Positions 15,410 to 26,412 of a stretch of 64,000 nucleotides of DNA are shown here, one piece after another. A model generated the notes under the pieces. That model did not search any database, had not been told where the DNA came from, and saw nothing but the letters and a program-made list of their open reading frames with translations. The DNA is taken from contig NZ_JAOWLE010000002.1 of the NCBI RefSeq assembly GCF_025751515.1, positions 1-64,000 of the forward strand, in the 5' to 3' direction. Source of the DNA: Actibacterium sp. XHP0104. GTDB lineage: Bacteria; Pseudomonadota; Alphaproteobacteria; Rhodobacterales; Rhodobacteraceae. The stretch's first letter is position 1, and every line of letters begins with the position of its first letter. The translations under genes and the position numbers were made by a program.

Positions 15410-17364
15410 ACATCCAACTCCTCCACGAACTTGGCGTTTTCCTGAATATACTGGAACCGCAGTTCGGGCTTTTTCCCCATAAGGCGTTCGACCAGATCGC
15501 CGGTTTCGCCCGGCTCGTCCTCGTCGATCGTGACCCGGATCAGCTTGCGGGTTTCGACGTTCATGGTGGTGTCTTTCAGGTCTTTCGCGTCCATTTCACC
15601 CAGGCCTTTAAAACGCGAAACGTCGATCTTGCCCTTGCCGCCCAGACCCTTGGCCAGCCAGGCGTCGCGCTCGGCCTGGTCCAGGCAATAGACCCGTTTC
15701 GCGCCCTGTGTCAGACGATAAAGGGGCGGGCAGGCCAGGTAGAGGTGGCCCTGGTCGATCAGCGGGCGCATCTGCGTAAAGAAGAACGTCATCAACAGCG
15801 ACGCGATATGCGCGCCGTCGACATCGGCGTCGGTCATGATGATGATCTTGTCATAGCGCAGGTCGTCGATGTTGAACTTGCTGCCCAGCCCCACGCCCAG
15901 GGCTTGGGTCAGGTCGCTGATCTCGGCGTTGGTGCCCAGTTTGGAACTGGCCGCGCCCAGCACGTTCAGGATCTTGCCGCGCAGGGGCAACAGGGCCTGG
16001 GTCTTGCGGTCGCGCGCCATCTTGGCGCTGCCGCCCGCGCTGTCGCCCTCGACGATGAACAGCTCGGTGCCGTCGCGGTTGGTGGCCGAGCAATCGACCA
16101 GCTTGCCGGGCAGGCGCAGGCGCTTGGTGGCCGATTTGCGCTGGGTTTCCTTTTCCTGGCGGCGGCGCAGGCGTTCCTCGGCCCGCAGCACAAGGTAATC
16201 AAGGATCGCGCCCGCGGCCTTGGTGTCGGAGGCCAGCCAGTTGTCGAAATGGTCGCGCACCGCGCCCTCGACCATCTTTTGCGCGGCCTCGGTCGACAGG
16301 CGGTCCTTGGTCTGGCCGACAAAGGACGGGTCGGCGATGAAACAGCTGACCAGCGCGCAGCCGCCGTTCATCAGGTCTTCGCGGGTGATTTGCGCGGCCT
16401 TCTTGTTGTTCACCAGCTCGCCGTAAGCGCGGATACCCTTGAGCACCGCGTTCCAGAACCCGGCGACATGGGTGCCGCCCTCGGGGGTGGGCACGGTGTT
16501 ACAGTAAGACTGAATGAACCCGTCGCGCGAGGGCGTCCAGTTGATCGCCCATTCCACGCTGCCCGCCTCGTTGAATTTCTCGCGGAACTCGACCCGGCCG
16601 GCAAAGGGGGTGTCGGCATAGGTGGCCGATTTGCCCAGCGTTTCCTTGAGGTAATCGGAAAGGCCGCCGGGAAAGTGGAACGTGGCCTCTTGCAGGGTTT
16701 CGCCGTCGCTGATCGCCGTTTTCCAGCGGATTTCGACGCCCGAGAACAGATAGGCCTTGGAGCGCACCATCTTGAACAGGCGTGCGGGTTTGAAGCGGTG
16801 ATGGCCAAAGATCTGTTCGTCAGCGTGGAAGGTCACAGTCGTGCCGCGCCGGTTGGGGGCGGGGCCGATCTTTTGCGCCGGGCCAAGGGGCAGACCGCGC
16901 GAAAAGCGCTGTTCGTAGAGCTCGCGGTTGCGGGCCACTTGCACCACCATGGAATCCGACAGCGCGTTCACCACGGACGAGCCCACCCCGTGCAAACCGC
17001 CCGAGGTCTGATAGGCCTTGCCCGAGAACTTGCCGCCCGCGTGCAGCGTGCACAGGATCACCTCTAGCGCGGATTTGTCGGGGAACTTGGGATGCGGGTC
17101 GATCGGGATGCCGCGGCCGTTGTCGCGGATGGTGACGGAATAGTCGTCGTGCAGTTCGACCTCGATCCGGTTGGCATGGCCAGCGACGGCCTCGTCCATC
17201 GAGTTGTCGAGGATCTCGGCCACCATGTGATGCAGGGCGCGCTCATCCGTACCGCCGATATACATGCCGGGGCGCTGGCGCACCGGCTCCAGCCCTTCGA
17301 GAACCTCGATAGACGAGGCGTCATATTGATCGTCGGAGGCTGCCGCCAGCAGATCGTCGGCCAT
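15406..17364 (-). CDS. parE: DNA topoisomerase IV subunit B
   Basis: ParE is a 652-aa ATPase subunit that, with ParC, unlinks replicated chromosomes. The GHKL ATPase features are present: EILDNSMDEA, the DNGRGIP loop and GGLHGVGSSVVNALS. The Toprim domain has EGDSAGG and the MTDADVDGAHI acidic motif. The length and the C-terminal Toprim end are those of ParE rather than the longer GyrB. The frame is complete, although the final codons overlap the foreign-looking reverse transcriptase gene, so the native 3' untranslated region has been replaced. Confidence 0.95.
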   Translation of the reverse strand: MADDLLAAASDDQYDASSIEVLEGLEPVRQRPGMYIGGTDERALHHMVAEILDNSMDEAVAGHANRIEVELHDDYSVTIRDNGRGIPIDPHPKFPDKSALEVILCTLHAGGKFSGKAYQTSGGLHGVGSSVVNALSDSMVVQVARNRELYEQRFSRGLPLGPAQKIGPAPNRRGTTVTFHADEQIFGHHRFKPARLFKMVRSKAYLFSGVEIRWKTAISDGETLQEATFHFPGGLSDYLKETLGKSATYADTPFAGRVEFREKFNEAGSVEWAINWTPSRDGFIQSYCNTVPTPEGGTHVAGFWNAVLKGIRAYGELVNNKKAAQITREDLMNGGCALVSCFIADPSFVGQTKDRLSTEAAQKMVEGAVRDHFDNWLASDTKAAGAILDYLVLRAEERLRRRQEKETQRKSATKRLRLPGKLVDCSATNRDGTELFIVEGDSAGGSAKMARDRKTQALLPLRGKILNVLGAASSKLGTNAEISDLTQALGVGLGSKFNIDDLRYDKIIIMTDADVDGAHIASLLMTFFFTQMRPLIDQGHLYLACPPLYRLTQGAKRVYCLDQAERDAWLAKGLGGKGKIDVSRFKGLGEMDAKDLKDTTMNVETRKLIRVTIDEDEPGETGDLVERLMGKKPELRFQYIQENAKFVEELDV

Positions 17365-17441
17365 ATCCCTGCTCTTTCTTGGTGTTTGTTTGGCCGTGCA
17401 TTAGACCACTGGCAGGGGCAGGGGGCAATGGCGTTTGCGCC

Positions 17442-17696
17442 CTATTGGCGGTCGGTATCAGGCACGCCCGCGATGGTCACATATTCGCCGGGGGCGTTCG
17501 TCGTCCAGAACAGCCCGCCCTGGTCGCGGATATGGCGCGCGGCATTGTCATAAGGGCTGTCGGGGGGCTGCGACTGGTCCAGCCGGTATCCATTCGCGTC
17601 CAGCAGGGCTTGGCTGCCGGACCCGTCAATCTTGCAGGCGATGAACCAGGCACCATCCTGGTTCCTGCCCGCAGTGCAGAACCGCGTGTCCGCCAT
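17442..17696 (-). CDS. Hypothetical 84-aa protein
   Basis: This is a small ORF upstream of parE on the same strand. The product has two cysteines near the N-terminus (Cys7 and Cys21), several aromatic residues and no membrane segment. Composition and codon use look like those of real genes here, and no competing frame is better. I recognise no domain. The ribosome site is weak, so existence is likely but not certain. Confidence 0.5.
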   Translation of the reverse strand: MADTRFCTAGRNQDGAWFIACKIDGSGSQALLDANGYRLDQSQPPDSPYDNAARHIRDQGGLFWTTNAPGEYVTIAGVPDTDRQ

Positions 17697-17897
17697 TGGA
17701 TAATCCGCCCTCTAAACGGCGCAGGCCGTGAGTCCCCGGGGCACTCGTTCCAATCTACTCGGCACAGGTGGAAAGTGTACGGGGGGGATGCCGTTACGGT
17801 CAATCTCAGGCAGTGTTCAATTTTTTGATATCGGTCAAAGCGGGTTTTGTAACTTTTTGGTAACAGGGCAGGGAACCCCAACAAGAGAAGAGCCATA

Positions 17898-18941
17898 ATG
17901 CCCGAAACAGCGATCACCAGTGCCAATTCGTCCAAACCCGCCGCCGACGCCAGCGCCAAGCCTGCCGTTTCGGCAGTCGCAGAGCCGGCGGAAAAAACCA
18001 CGCCGAAACCCGCGCCGAAACCCCGGCCGGCCAAGCCCTCGGCGGCAGCCATCGCCCATGCGTTCGAAACCGGCGAATACCCCTATGCGACCAAGATGTC
18101 GCGCCGCACATACGAGACGCAAAAGGCCAAGCTGCAGGCCGAGCTGCTGAAGGTTCAGCTGTGGGGGCAGGAGACCGGACAGAAATTCGTGCTGTTGTTC
18201 GAAGGCCGTGACGCGGCCGGCAAGGGCGGCACGATCAAACGGTTCATGGAGCACCTGAACCCGCGCGAGGCCCGCATCGTGGCGCTGAACAAGCCCACCG
18301 ACGAGGAAAAGGGCCAGTGGTTCTTTCAGCGCTATGTCTCGCACCTGCCGACCGATGGCGAGATGGTGTTCTACGACCGCTCTTGGTACAACCGCGCCGG
18401 CGTCGAGCGCGTGATGGGCTTTTGCTCGCCCAACGAATACCTGGAATTCATGCGCCAGACCCCGCTGTTTGAACAGATGCTGGTGCGCTCGGGCATCCGT
18501 CTTTACAAATACTGGTTCTCGGTCACCCAGGACGAACAGCGCCGCCGGTTTGAATCGCGCGCCACCGACCCGCTGAAGCGCTGGAAGCTGTCGCCGATCG
18601 ACAAGGCCTCGCTCGACAAGTGGGATGACTATACCGAGGCCAAAGAGGCGATGTTCTTCTACACCGACACCGCCGATGCGCCCTGGACCATCATCAAGTC
18701 GAACGACAAGAAGCGCGCGCGCCTGGAAACCATGCGCCACTTCCTCAGCACGATCGACTACCCCGGCAAGGATCACAGGCTGATCCACGGCCCCGATCCG
18801 TTGATCGTGGGCGGTGCCAGTCATGTGATCCACCGCGCCGATCACATCCTGGGCACCTCGCTGCATCCCGAGATGCGCAAGGCGCGCGAAGAAGCCAAGG
18901 CCGAGGCCGAGGCTGCCAGCGCGGCCGACGCGGCCAAGTAA
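17898..18941 (+). CDS. ppk2: Polyphosphate kinase 2 family protein
   Basis: This is a 347-aa cytoplasmic enzyme that transfers phosphate between polyphosphate and nucleotides. Walker A GRDAAGKGG is at residues 103-111 and the Walker B/lid segment FYDRSWYNRAG is near 158-168. The remaining PPK2 core, including YWFSVTQDEQRRRF, is complete. The first 50 residues are an Ala/Pro/Lys-rich low-complexity extension, and the C-terminus is Ala/Glu-rich; neither is part of the fold. Whether it prefers ADP, GDP or nucleoside monophosphates cannot be told by eye. A terminator follows. Confidence 0.93.
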   Translation: MPETAITSANSSKPAADASAKPAVSAVAEPAEKTTPKPAPKPRPAKPSAAAIAHAFETGEYPYATKMSRRTYETQKAKLQAELLKVQLWGQETGQKFVLLFEGRDAAGKGGTIKRFMEHLNPREARIVALNKPTDEEKGQWFFQRYVSHLPTDGEMVFYDRSWYNRAGVERVMGFCSPNEYLEFMRQTPLFEQMLVRSGIRLYKYWFSVTQDEQRRRFESRATDPLKRWKLSPIDKASLDKWDDYTEAKEAMFFYTDTADAPWTIIKSNDKKRARLETMRHFLSTIDYPGKDHRLIHGPDPLIVGGASHVIHRADHILGTSLHPEMRKAREEAKAEAEAASAADAAK

Positions 18942-18964
18942 AGACGATACGCGATGATCAGAGG

Positions 18965-18996
18965 CGGGCGGCGGTTGGAAAACCGGCCGCCCGTTT
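18965..18996 (+). terminator. Terminator after ppk2
   Basis: CGGGCGGCGGTT (18965-18976) pairs with AACC-g-GCCGCCCG (18981-18993) around GGAA, with one bulged G, and is followed by TTT. It separates ppk2 from the methyltransferase gene. Confidence 0.75.
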
Positions 18997-19028
18997 CTAT
19001 TCTGGGCGCATCAGATCAGGAGTCTCCC

Positions 19029-19622
19029 ATGTGGAATGAACGTTTCAGCACCAAGGATTACGTCTTTGGCACCGAACCGGCCGCCTTTCTGAAACGTGCC
19101 GCACCATTGCTGGCACCCGGCCAGTCCGCGCTGGCCGTGGCCGATGGCGAGGGGCGCAACTCGGTCTGGCTGGCCGAACAGGGGCTGGAGGTCACCGCCT
19201 TTGATTTCGCGCCCAACGGGCTGGACAAGGGGCGCGCGCTGGCAAAGGCGCGCGGGGTCACGGTCGATTTCCGCCAGTCCGACATTTTCAAATGGGACTG
19301 GGCCGGCACGCAATATGACGTGGTGGCCGCGATCTTTATCCAGTTCATGGGGCCGGGCCCGCGCGAACAGGTGTTTCAGGGGCTGAAGCAGGCGCTGAAA
19401 CCCGGCGGGCTGTTGCTGTTGCACGGCTATGCGCCGCGCCAGGTGGGCTATGGCACCGGCGGTCCGGGGGTCGAGGAAAACATGTATACCACCGACCTTT
19501 TGCGCCAGGCCTTCGACGGGTTCGAGATCCTGCGGCTGGACGATTACGACGCCGAGATCGACGAGGGCCACGGCCACAAGGGCCTGTCGGGGCTGGTTGA
19601 CCTGATCGCGCGCAAGCCCTGA
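19029..19622 (+). CDS. Class I SAM-dependent methyltransferase
   Basis: This is a 197-aa Rossmann-fold methyltransferase. The SAM-binding loop is represented by ALAVADGEGRNSVWLAEQG (about residues 34-52), with the acidic residue at the end of strand 2 in VTAFDFAPNGL. The N-terminal YVFGTEPAAFL is typical of tellurite-resistance/thiopurine-type small methyltransferases. The substrate is unknown. I chose the ATG at 19029, which has AGGAG upstream; a longer frame from 18954 would run through the ppk2 terminator. Confidence 0.85.
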   Translation: MWNERFSTKDYVFGTEPAAFLKRAAPLLAPGQSALAVADGEGRNSVWLAEQGLEVTAFDFAPNGLDKGRALAKARGVTVDFRQSDIFKWDWAGTQYDVVAAIFIQFMGPGPREQVFQGLKQALKPGGLLLLHGYAPRQVGYGTGGPGVEENMYTTDLLRQAFDGFEILRLDDYDAEIDEGHGHKGLSGLVDLIARKP

Positions 19623-19673
19623 CGCCGCACCGTCACGGCTGGACCGGGGCGGCGCGCGGCGATATGCGGGGCC

Positions 19674-21038
19674 ATGAGCACCACCCAGACATACCGCCAG
19701 CATCTGGCCGCCACCCTTGGCCTGGGCCTGCCGCTGGTCGGCAGCCACCTGGCGCAATATGCCGTCACGCTGACCGATGCGGTGATGCTGGGCTGGTATG
19801 ACGTGCAGGTGCTGGCCGCGCAGGTGATCGCGGGCACGCTGTTTTTCGTGCTGTTCCTGATGGGGTCGGGCTTTGCCTTTGCGGTGATGCCGATGGTGGC
19901 CAACGCGGCTGGCGCCGGAAATGACCGGCAGGTGCGCCGCGTCACCCGGATGGGGCTGTGGATCTCGCTGGGCTTTGGCCTGCTGACGCTGCCGGTATTC
20001 TGGTGGTCGGGCCCGATCTTGCGGATGGCGGGGCAAGAGCCCCAGATCGCCGACATGGCCCAGACCTATCTGCGCATCTGCGGTCCGGCCATCCTGCCGG
20101 CGCTGACGGTGATGGTGCTGAAAAGCTATCTGTCCGCGCTGGAACATACCCGCATCGTGCTGTGGGTGACGCTTAGCGCGGTCGGGCTGAACGCGGCGGT
20201 GAACTATGCGCTGATTTTCGGCAACTGGGGCGCGCCCGAGATGGGAATCGCCGGGGCGGCGGTGGCCTCGGTGTCGGTGCATCTGGCCTCGGCGCTGGGC
20301 ATGGCGGCCTATGCGATCTGGGCCACGCCCGAACACGCGCTGTTCAAACGGTTCTGGCGCCCCGATTTCGAGGCCCTGGCCGAGGTCTTTCGCCTGGGCT
20401 GGCCCATCGGCCTGACCACCCTGGCCGAGGTCGGCCTGTTCGGCGCCTCGTCGCTGATGATGGGCTGGCTGGGCGCGGTGCCGCTGGCGGCCCACGGGAT
20501 TGCGCTGCAAATCGCATCGGTGGTGTTCATGATCCACCTTGGCATCAGCGCCGCCGGAACCGTGCGCGCGGGCCGGGCCATAGGGCGGGGCGATGCGACC
20601 GGCCTGCGCCGGGCGGCGATCGTGGTGACGGGCCTGTCGCTGTGTATGGCGCTGGTGACGGTGGTGGTGCTGCTGACCATGCCCGAGCCGCTGGTCGGGC
20701 TGTTCCTGTCGCCCGACGACCCCGCGCGCCCGGCTGTGCTGGCGCTGGGCGTGTCGCTGCTGGCGGCGGCGGCGCTGTTTCAGATCGTCGATGCGATGCA
20801 GGTGATCGCGCTGGGCCTGCTGCGCGGGGTGCAGGACACGCGCGTTCCGATGATCCTGGCGGCGATCAGCTATTGGCTGATCGGCATGCCGGTGGCCTAT
20901 CTGCTGGGGTTCACGCTGGACATGGGCGGGGTAGGCGTGTGGCTGGGGCTGGCGACCGGCCTGGCCGTGGCGGCGGTGGCGATGATGTCGCGGTTCTGGC
21001 TGTGGTCGATCCGGCAGGCCGCGGCAGAGGCGGCCTAG
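19674..21038 (+). CDS. MATE family multidrug/sodium antiporter (NorM type)
   Basis: This is a 454-aa inner-membrane exporter with twelve predicted helices in two similar halves. Each half contains the MATE pattern, for example LPLVGSHLAQYAVTLTDAVMLG in the first and WPIGLTTLAEVGLFGASSLMMGWLG in the second. It probably exports cationic drugs in exchange for Na+ or H+. The final 4 bases overlap the stop of the convergent 136-aa hypothetical gene. Confidence 0.92.
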   Translation: MSTTQTYRQHLAATLGLGLPLVGSHLAQYAVTLTDAVMLGWYDVQVLAAQVIAGTLFFVLFLMGSGFAFAVMPMVANAAGAGNDRQVRRVTRMGLWISLGFGLLTLPVFWWSGPILRMAGQEPQIADMAQTYLRICGPAILPALTVMVLKSYLSALEHTRIVLWVTLSAVGLNAAVNYALIFGNWGAPEMGIAGAAVASVSVHLASALGMAAYAIWATPEHALFKRFWRPDFEALAEVFRLGWPIGLTTLAEVGLFGASSLMMGWLGAVPLAAHGIALQIASVVFMIHLGISAAGTVRAGRAIGRGDATGLRRAAIVVTGLSLCMALVTVVVLLTMPEPLVGLFLSPDDPARPAVLALGVSLLAAAALFQIVDAMQVIALGLLRGVQDTRVPMILAAISYWLIGMPVAYLLGFTLDMGGVGVWLGLATGLAVAAVAMMSRFWLWSIRQAAAEAA

Positions 21039-21445
21039 CCTTTCTGTTCCTTCATGATCCGCTCGGCCTTTTTGCGCACCAACACACCACGCAGGTCATG
21101 CATGGCCAGCAATAGCGCGTCGGTGACGCGTTCCAGCTGATCATCCTCGGCGCGGGATTGGGCCCATTGCGTGGTCAGGTTCAGGTGATCGACCGTGCGC
21201 AGAATGTCATCCACGTCACGTTCGGCCAGAACGGCACGGCGATCCTCGATCCAGCCGCGGATCACCACCATGTCGTCATCCGACAGCTCGCGCCCGCCAT
21301 GGGGCTTGATCTCGCCATTCTTGACGTTGGCGATAGCGATCTGATCCATCTCGATCCGGCGCTGGCGGTTCTCGGTGTCGATACGAAACACCAGCGCCCC
21401 GTTTTCACGGACCCGGAAGTAATATTCAGGCAGATCGCCGGACAT
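21035..21445 (-). CDS. Conserved hypothetical 136-aa protein
   Basis: This is a soluble, charged protein with no signal peptide. The N-terminal half (residues 1-50, LPEYYFRVRENGALVFRID) suggests a small beta domain, and the rest is helical with a Lys/Glu-rich end. I know no function. It starts 9 bases downstream of the aspartate aminotransferase stop on the same strand, so the two are probably co-transcribed. Confidence 0.75.
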   Translation of the reverse strand: MSGDLPEYYFRVRENGALVFRIDTENRQRRIEMDQIAIANVKNGEIKPHGGRELSDDDMVVIRGWIEDRRAVLAERDVDDILRTVDHLNLTTQWAQSRAEDDQLERVTDALLLAMHDLRGVLVRKKAERIMKEQKG

Positions 21446-21454
21446 GCAGTCCCC

Positions 21455-23409
<1,955 letters not shown>

Positions 23410-23412
<3 letters not shown>

Positions 23413-23432
23413 ATCGAATTTGATCTAGTTTT
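23410..23432 (+). terminator. Possible terminator after sdhE
   Basis: TAGATC (23410-23415) and GATCTA (23422-23427) form a 6-bp AT-rich stem followed by G and TTTT. It overlaps the sdhE stop codon. The stem is weak. Confidence 0.45.
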
Positions 23433-23501
23433 GTTCTCGTTTTAACCGAATCTTCGGCTCTGCCCGCGACTGTCGGCTCAAGACGACGGACGGAGCATGG
23501 C

Positions 23502-23999
23502 ATGAGCATTCAGGTCCCTTTCACGGCACCTTCGCGCAACGGGTTTTTCACGGGGTATCTAGAGGCGTTGGCGCTGGTCGAACGGCTGCACCGGCTATTG
23601 CTGGATGTGATCAAGGACGAGTTCGAACGCGTCGGCATACTGGAAATCAACCCGGTGCAGGCGCTGCTGCTGTTCAATGTGGGCGACAATGAGGTCACCG
23701 CCGGAGAGCTGAAATCGCGCGGTTATTACCAGGGCTCGAACGTGTCCTATAACCTCAAGAAACTGGTCGAGCTGGGCTATATGCATCATCAGCGTTGCGA
23801 GATCGACCGCCGGTCCGTCCGCGTGCGGTTGACGGCCAAGGGCCGCGCGGTGCGCGACGTGGTCGAGGGCCTGTTCGCCCGACATGCCGAGGGCATCCTG
23901 TCCAAGGGCGTCATCGGCCCCGAGGGGCTTGAGGATATCACCGGCGCGCTGAAACGGATGGAACGTTACTGGTCAGACCAGATCCGCTATATCTACTGA
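23502..23999 (+). CDS. MarR family winged-helix regulator (LdtR-like)
   Basis: This is a 165-aa regulator. The winged helix covers about residues 45-115: TAGELKSRGYYQGSNVSYNL is the recognition region and CEIDRRSVRVRLTAKG is the wing with its conserved DRR. N- and C-terminal helices form the dimer interface. The sequence resembles LdtR regulators of alphaproteobacteria, which control L,D-transpeptidase and cell-wall stress genes. That function is inferred from family likeness only. No ldtP-type gene is nearby. Confidence 0.85.
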   Translation: MSIQVPFTAPSRNGFFTGYLEALALVERLHRLLLDVIKDEFERVGILEINPVQALLLFNVGDNEVTAGELKSRGYYQGSNVSYNLKKLVELGYMHHQRCEIDRRSVRVRLTAKGRAVRDVVEGLFARHAEGILSKGVIGPEGLEDITGALKRMERYWSDQIRYIY

Positions 24000-24070
24000 C
24001 GACCGGCGCCAATCCGGCCGATCCTTCAAAAACGCGATCCATACCCGATATGGCGGTTCACGTAAGCGTG

Positions 24071-24088
24071 CGCCATATATATAGTGCG
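24071..24088. promoter_or_regulatory. AT-centred dyad upstream of thyX
   Basis: CGCCATATATATAGTGCG is an 18-base dyad with 7 of 9 pairs matching, about 35 bases before the thyX start. It may be an operator or a -10 region. It partly resembles NrdR boxes (CTATATATAG core) but has one half-site out of register. Confidence 0.3.
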
Positions 24089-24122
24089 AAAACGACTCAC
24101 GCACACAAGAAGGATCGCCCCC

Positions 24123-25037
24123 ATGCCGCTGAGCCCCGAACAACTGGCCGAGATCGAAGAGCTGCGCGCCACCCCGCGCCCGACCCTGCGCGCCGTGTCC
24201 GAGGGCATGGAGGCCCATCTCTACAAAGCGATCCCGGTTCTTGATCATGGGTTCGTGCGCGTCATCGACTATATGGGCGACGATTCCGCGATCTGTCAGG
24301 CGGCGCGCGTCTCTTACGGCAAGGGCACTAAGTCGGTCAGCAATGACGAAGGCCTGATCCGCTATCTGATGCGCCACTGGCACTCGACCCCGTTCGAGAT
24401 GTGCGAAATCAAGCTGCACGTCAAATTGCCGGTCTTTGTCGCCCGCCAGTGGATTCGCCACCGCACCGCCAACGTCAATGAATACTCGGCCCGCTATTCG
24501 ATCATGGACCGCGAGTTCTACATCCCCGCGCCCGAACATATCGCCGCCCAGTCGGTGGTGAACAACCAGGGCCGGGGCGAGGCCCTGTCGGGCGACGAGG
24601 CCGCGCGCGTTCTGGAATATCTGAAAACCGACGCCGCGCGCTGCTATGACCACTACGAAGAGATGATCAGCCAGGACGGCCAACAGGGTCTGGCCCGCGA
24701 ACTGGCCCGCATGAACCTGCCCGCCAACATCTATACGCAATGGTACTGGAAGGTTGACCTGCACAACCTGTTCCACTTCCTGCGCCTGCGCGCCGATGCC
24801 CACGCCCAATACGAAATCCGCGTCTATGCCGAAGAAATCTGCAAGGTCGTGGCCGATTGGGTGCCCTTCGCCTATTCCGCCTTCGAAGACTACCGCATGG
24901 GGGGCGCGAACCTGTCGGGGCGGGCCATGGACTGCCTGCGCCGGATGCTCAAGGGTGAGCAGGTCGAGCAAGAGACCTCGGGCATGAGCAAGGGCGAATG
25001 GCGCGAGTTCCAAACCCTGCTGGCCGATCAGGCCTAA
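24123..25037 (+). CDS. thyX: Flavin-dependent thymidylate synthase
   Basis: ThyX is a 304-aa enzyme that makes dTMP from dUMP with methylene-tetrahydrofolate, using FAD and NADPH. The signature [15 protein letters not shown] (residues 112-126) fits RHRx7S. A second set of family residues is in the [19 protein letters not shown] segment. The ATG at 24123 has AAGGA upstream; the longer frame starting at 24084 has none. It seems to be transcribed alone. Confidence 0.96.
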   Translation: MPLSPEQLAEIEELRATPRPTLRAVSEGMEAHLYKAIPVLDHGFVRVIDYMGDDSAICQAARVSYGKGTKSVSNDEGLIRYLMRHWHSTPFEMCEIKLHVKLPVFVARQWIRHRTANVNEYSARYSIMDREFYIPAPEHIAAQSVVNNQGRGEALSGDEAARVLEYLKTDAARCYDHYEEMISQDGQQGLARELARMNLPANIYTQWYWKVDLHNLFHFLRLRADAHAQYEIRVYAEEICKVVADWVPFAYSAFEDYRMGGANLSGRAMDCLRRMLKGEQVEQETSGMSKGEWREFQTLLADQA

Positions 25038-25243
25038 GTCACAGAATCACTATTTCTACCATCCGCGCCATTGGTTCCATTTCGGGGCTAATGGCGCTGA
25101 TTGCCCTTAACTGTTTGCCGTTTAAGCGGAAATCCAGCTTTATCCCCGCCGACCCGCGCCACGAAATTGACACAATTCGCACAGCTGTTAACCTGCTGTT
25201 AATCAATCAATTCCGAGCAGCCGTATTATCTGGGGGTAAGACC

Positions 25244-25573
25244 ATGTTTCTACGTAACGCCGCCGTGGCGGTGGGGCTGCTTGCTATTTCGGGAGGCGCG
25301 GCGCTGGCCAATCCGGCGACTGACGCGCTGACCCGGCAATGGAACTACACCGCTCCGCACAATCCCGATGCCTCGCTGCCCAATGCCGCGACCCGCGCCA
25401 GCAACCAGTGCCCCGAAGGCACGTCCAGCGCGACGGGCACGACCGGTCAATACTGCGCGGGCATGCCGCGCGGGCAGTTCGTCCAAGTGTCCGAGGTGCC
25501 CGACGGGTATCAGGGCCGCGTCTTTCGAGTGCACCCTCTGAACGGGTCGGGCTACCAGGATCTGGGCTGGTGA
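25244..25573 (+). CDS. Small exported hypothetical protein
   Basis: This is a 109-aa protein with a clear signal peptide (about residues 1-23, ending AALAN). The mature part has two cysteines (in NQCPEG and QYCAGM) that could form a disulfide, and many Gly, Pro and Asn residues. I recognise no domain. A GGGGG ribosome site precedes the ATG, and about 200 AT-rich bases upstream would hold its promoter, including a TTGACA at 25167-25172. A hairpin follows the stop. Confidence 0.65.
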   Translation: MFLRNAAVAVGLLAISGGAALANPATDALTRQWNYTAPHNPDASLPNAATRASNQCPEGTSSATGTTGQYCAGMPRGQFVQVSEVPDGYQGRVFRVHPLNGSGYQDLGW

Positions 25574-25579
25574 TTCAAA

Positions 25580-25600
25580 GCCGCCCCATGGCGGGGCGGC
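25580..25600. terminator. GC hairpin between convergent genes
   Basis: GCCGCCCC (25580-25587) pairs with GGGGCGGC (25593-25600) around ATGGC. It lies between the exported protein gene and the convergent cold-shock gene. There is no T tract on either strand, so its terminator role is uncertain. Confidence 0.45.
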
Positions 25601-25615
25601 CCCGAACGGCAGGCG

Positions 25616-25822
25616 TCACAGCGCCTTGATGTCTCCGGCCATCTGGCGGCCATCGCGGCCTTCAAGCAGCTCATATGCCACTTTCTGGTTGTCGTTCAGG
25701 CCCTTGAGACCTGCACGTTCGACCGCCGAGATGTGCACGAACACATCCTTGCCGCCCTCATCAGGGGCGATGAAACCATAGCCTTTGGTGGTGTTGAACC
25801 ATTTGACGGTGCCGGTGGGCAT
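25616..25822 (-). CDS. Cold-shock protein (CspA family)
   Basis: This is a 68-aa single cold-shock domain that binds single-stranded RNA and DNA and acts as an RNA chaperone. RNP1 is KGYGFIAPD and RNP2 is DVFVHIS, with the leading GTVKWFN strand complete. AGGAGAAGC lies upstream of the ATG. About 200 bases of leader separate it from the next gene; long leaders are common for csp genes and can regulate translation with temperature. I cannot show that here. Confidence 0.95.
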   Translation of the reverse strand: MPTGTVKWFNTTKGYGFIAPDEGGKDVFVHISAVERAGLKGLNDNQKVAYELLEGRDGRQMAGDIKAL

Positions 25823-26040
25823 TCCGCTTCTCCTTTAGTCGTGTTGCCCGCTGCGGGATTGCGCGGGCGGGTCGCAGCCAGGTCTTCCAAGTCTTCCGGC
25901 TGCCCCAAGTGAGGAGCGGACGTCGTAGAAACCTTGTTTTGACGTGCAAAATCATGTGGGGCGAATCGCCTCAAAGGCAAGTGACATCTCTTTTGCTTTC
26001 ACCGGCGGGCGGTATACTGCCGGAAAATTGAGGAGGTCGG

Positions 26041-26367
26041 ATGCGACTATTTGGGCTGAAAGCCTGCGATACATGCAGGAAGGCAACCAAGGCCATCGCC
26101 GCCACCGGGCGCGATGTGCAGATGGTGGATGTGCGTGAAACACCGCTGGCCGCGGCCGATCTGGCGCGGTTTCATGCCGCTTTCGGCGAAGATCTGGTCA
26201 ATCGCCGGTCAACGACCTGGCGCGGGTTGGATGAGGCCGCGCGTGCCCGCCCGGCGCTGGAGCTCTTGGCAGAGCACCCGGCGCTGATGAAACGCCCGGT
26301 GATCGACACTGGCGACGGGCTGTTCCTGGGCTGGGGCCCGGACGTACAGGCCCAGGTTATTGGATAA
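26041..26367 (+). CDS. ArsC/Spx family protein (YffB-like)
   Basis: This is a 108-aa thioredoxin-fold protein of the arsenate reductase superfamily. The N-terminus has CDTC at residues 9-12 and RK following, as in ArsC-like proteins. The conserved NRRSTTWRGL and KRPVID segments are also present. YffB-like members bind glutathione and have no proven arsenate activity. No ars genes are nearby, so an arsenic role is not supported. TGAGGAGG precedes the ATG. Confidence 0.88.
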   Translation: MRLFGLKACDTCRKATKAIAATGRDVQMVDVRETPLAAADLARFHAAFGEDLVNRRSTTWRGLDEAARARPALELLAEHPALMKRPVIDTGDGLFLGWGPDVQAQVIG

Positions 26368-26412
26368 CCGGTCGCCGTCCCCTATATCGGCACGAACTAA
26401 AGGAGAGAGCAG

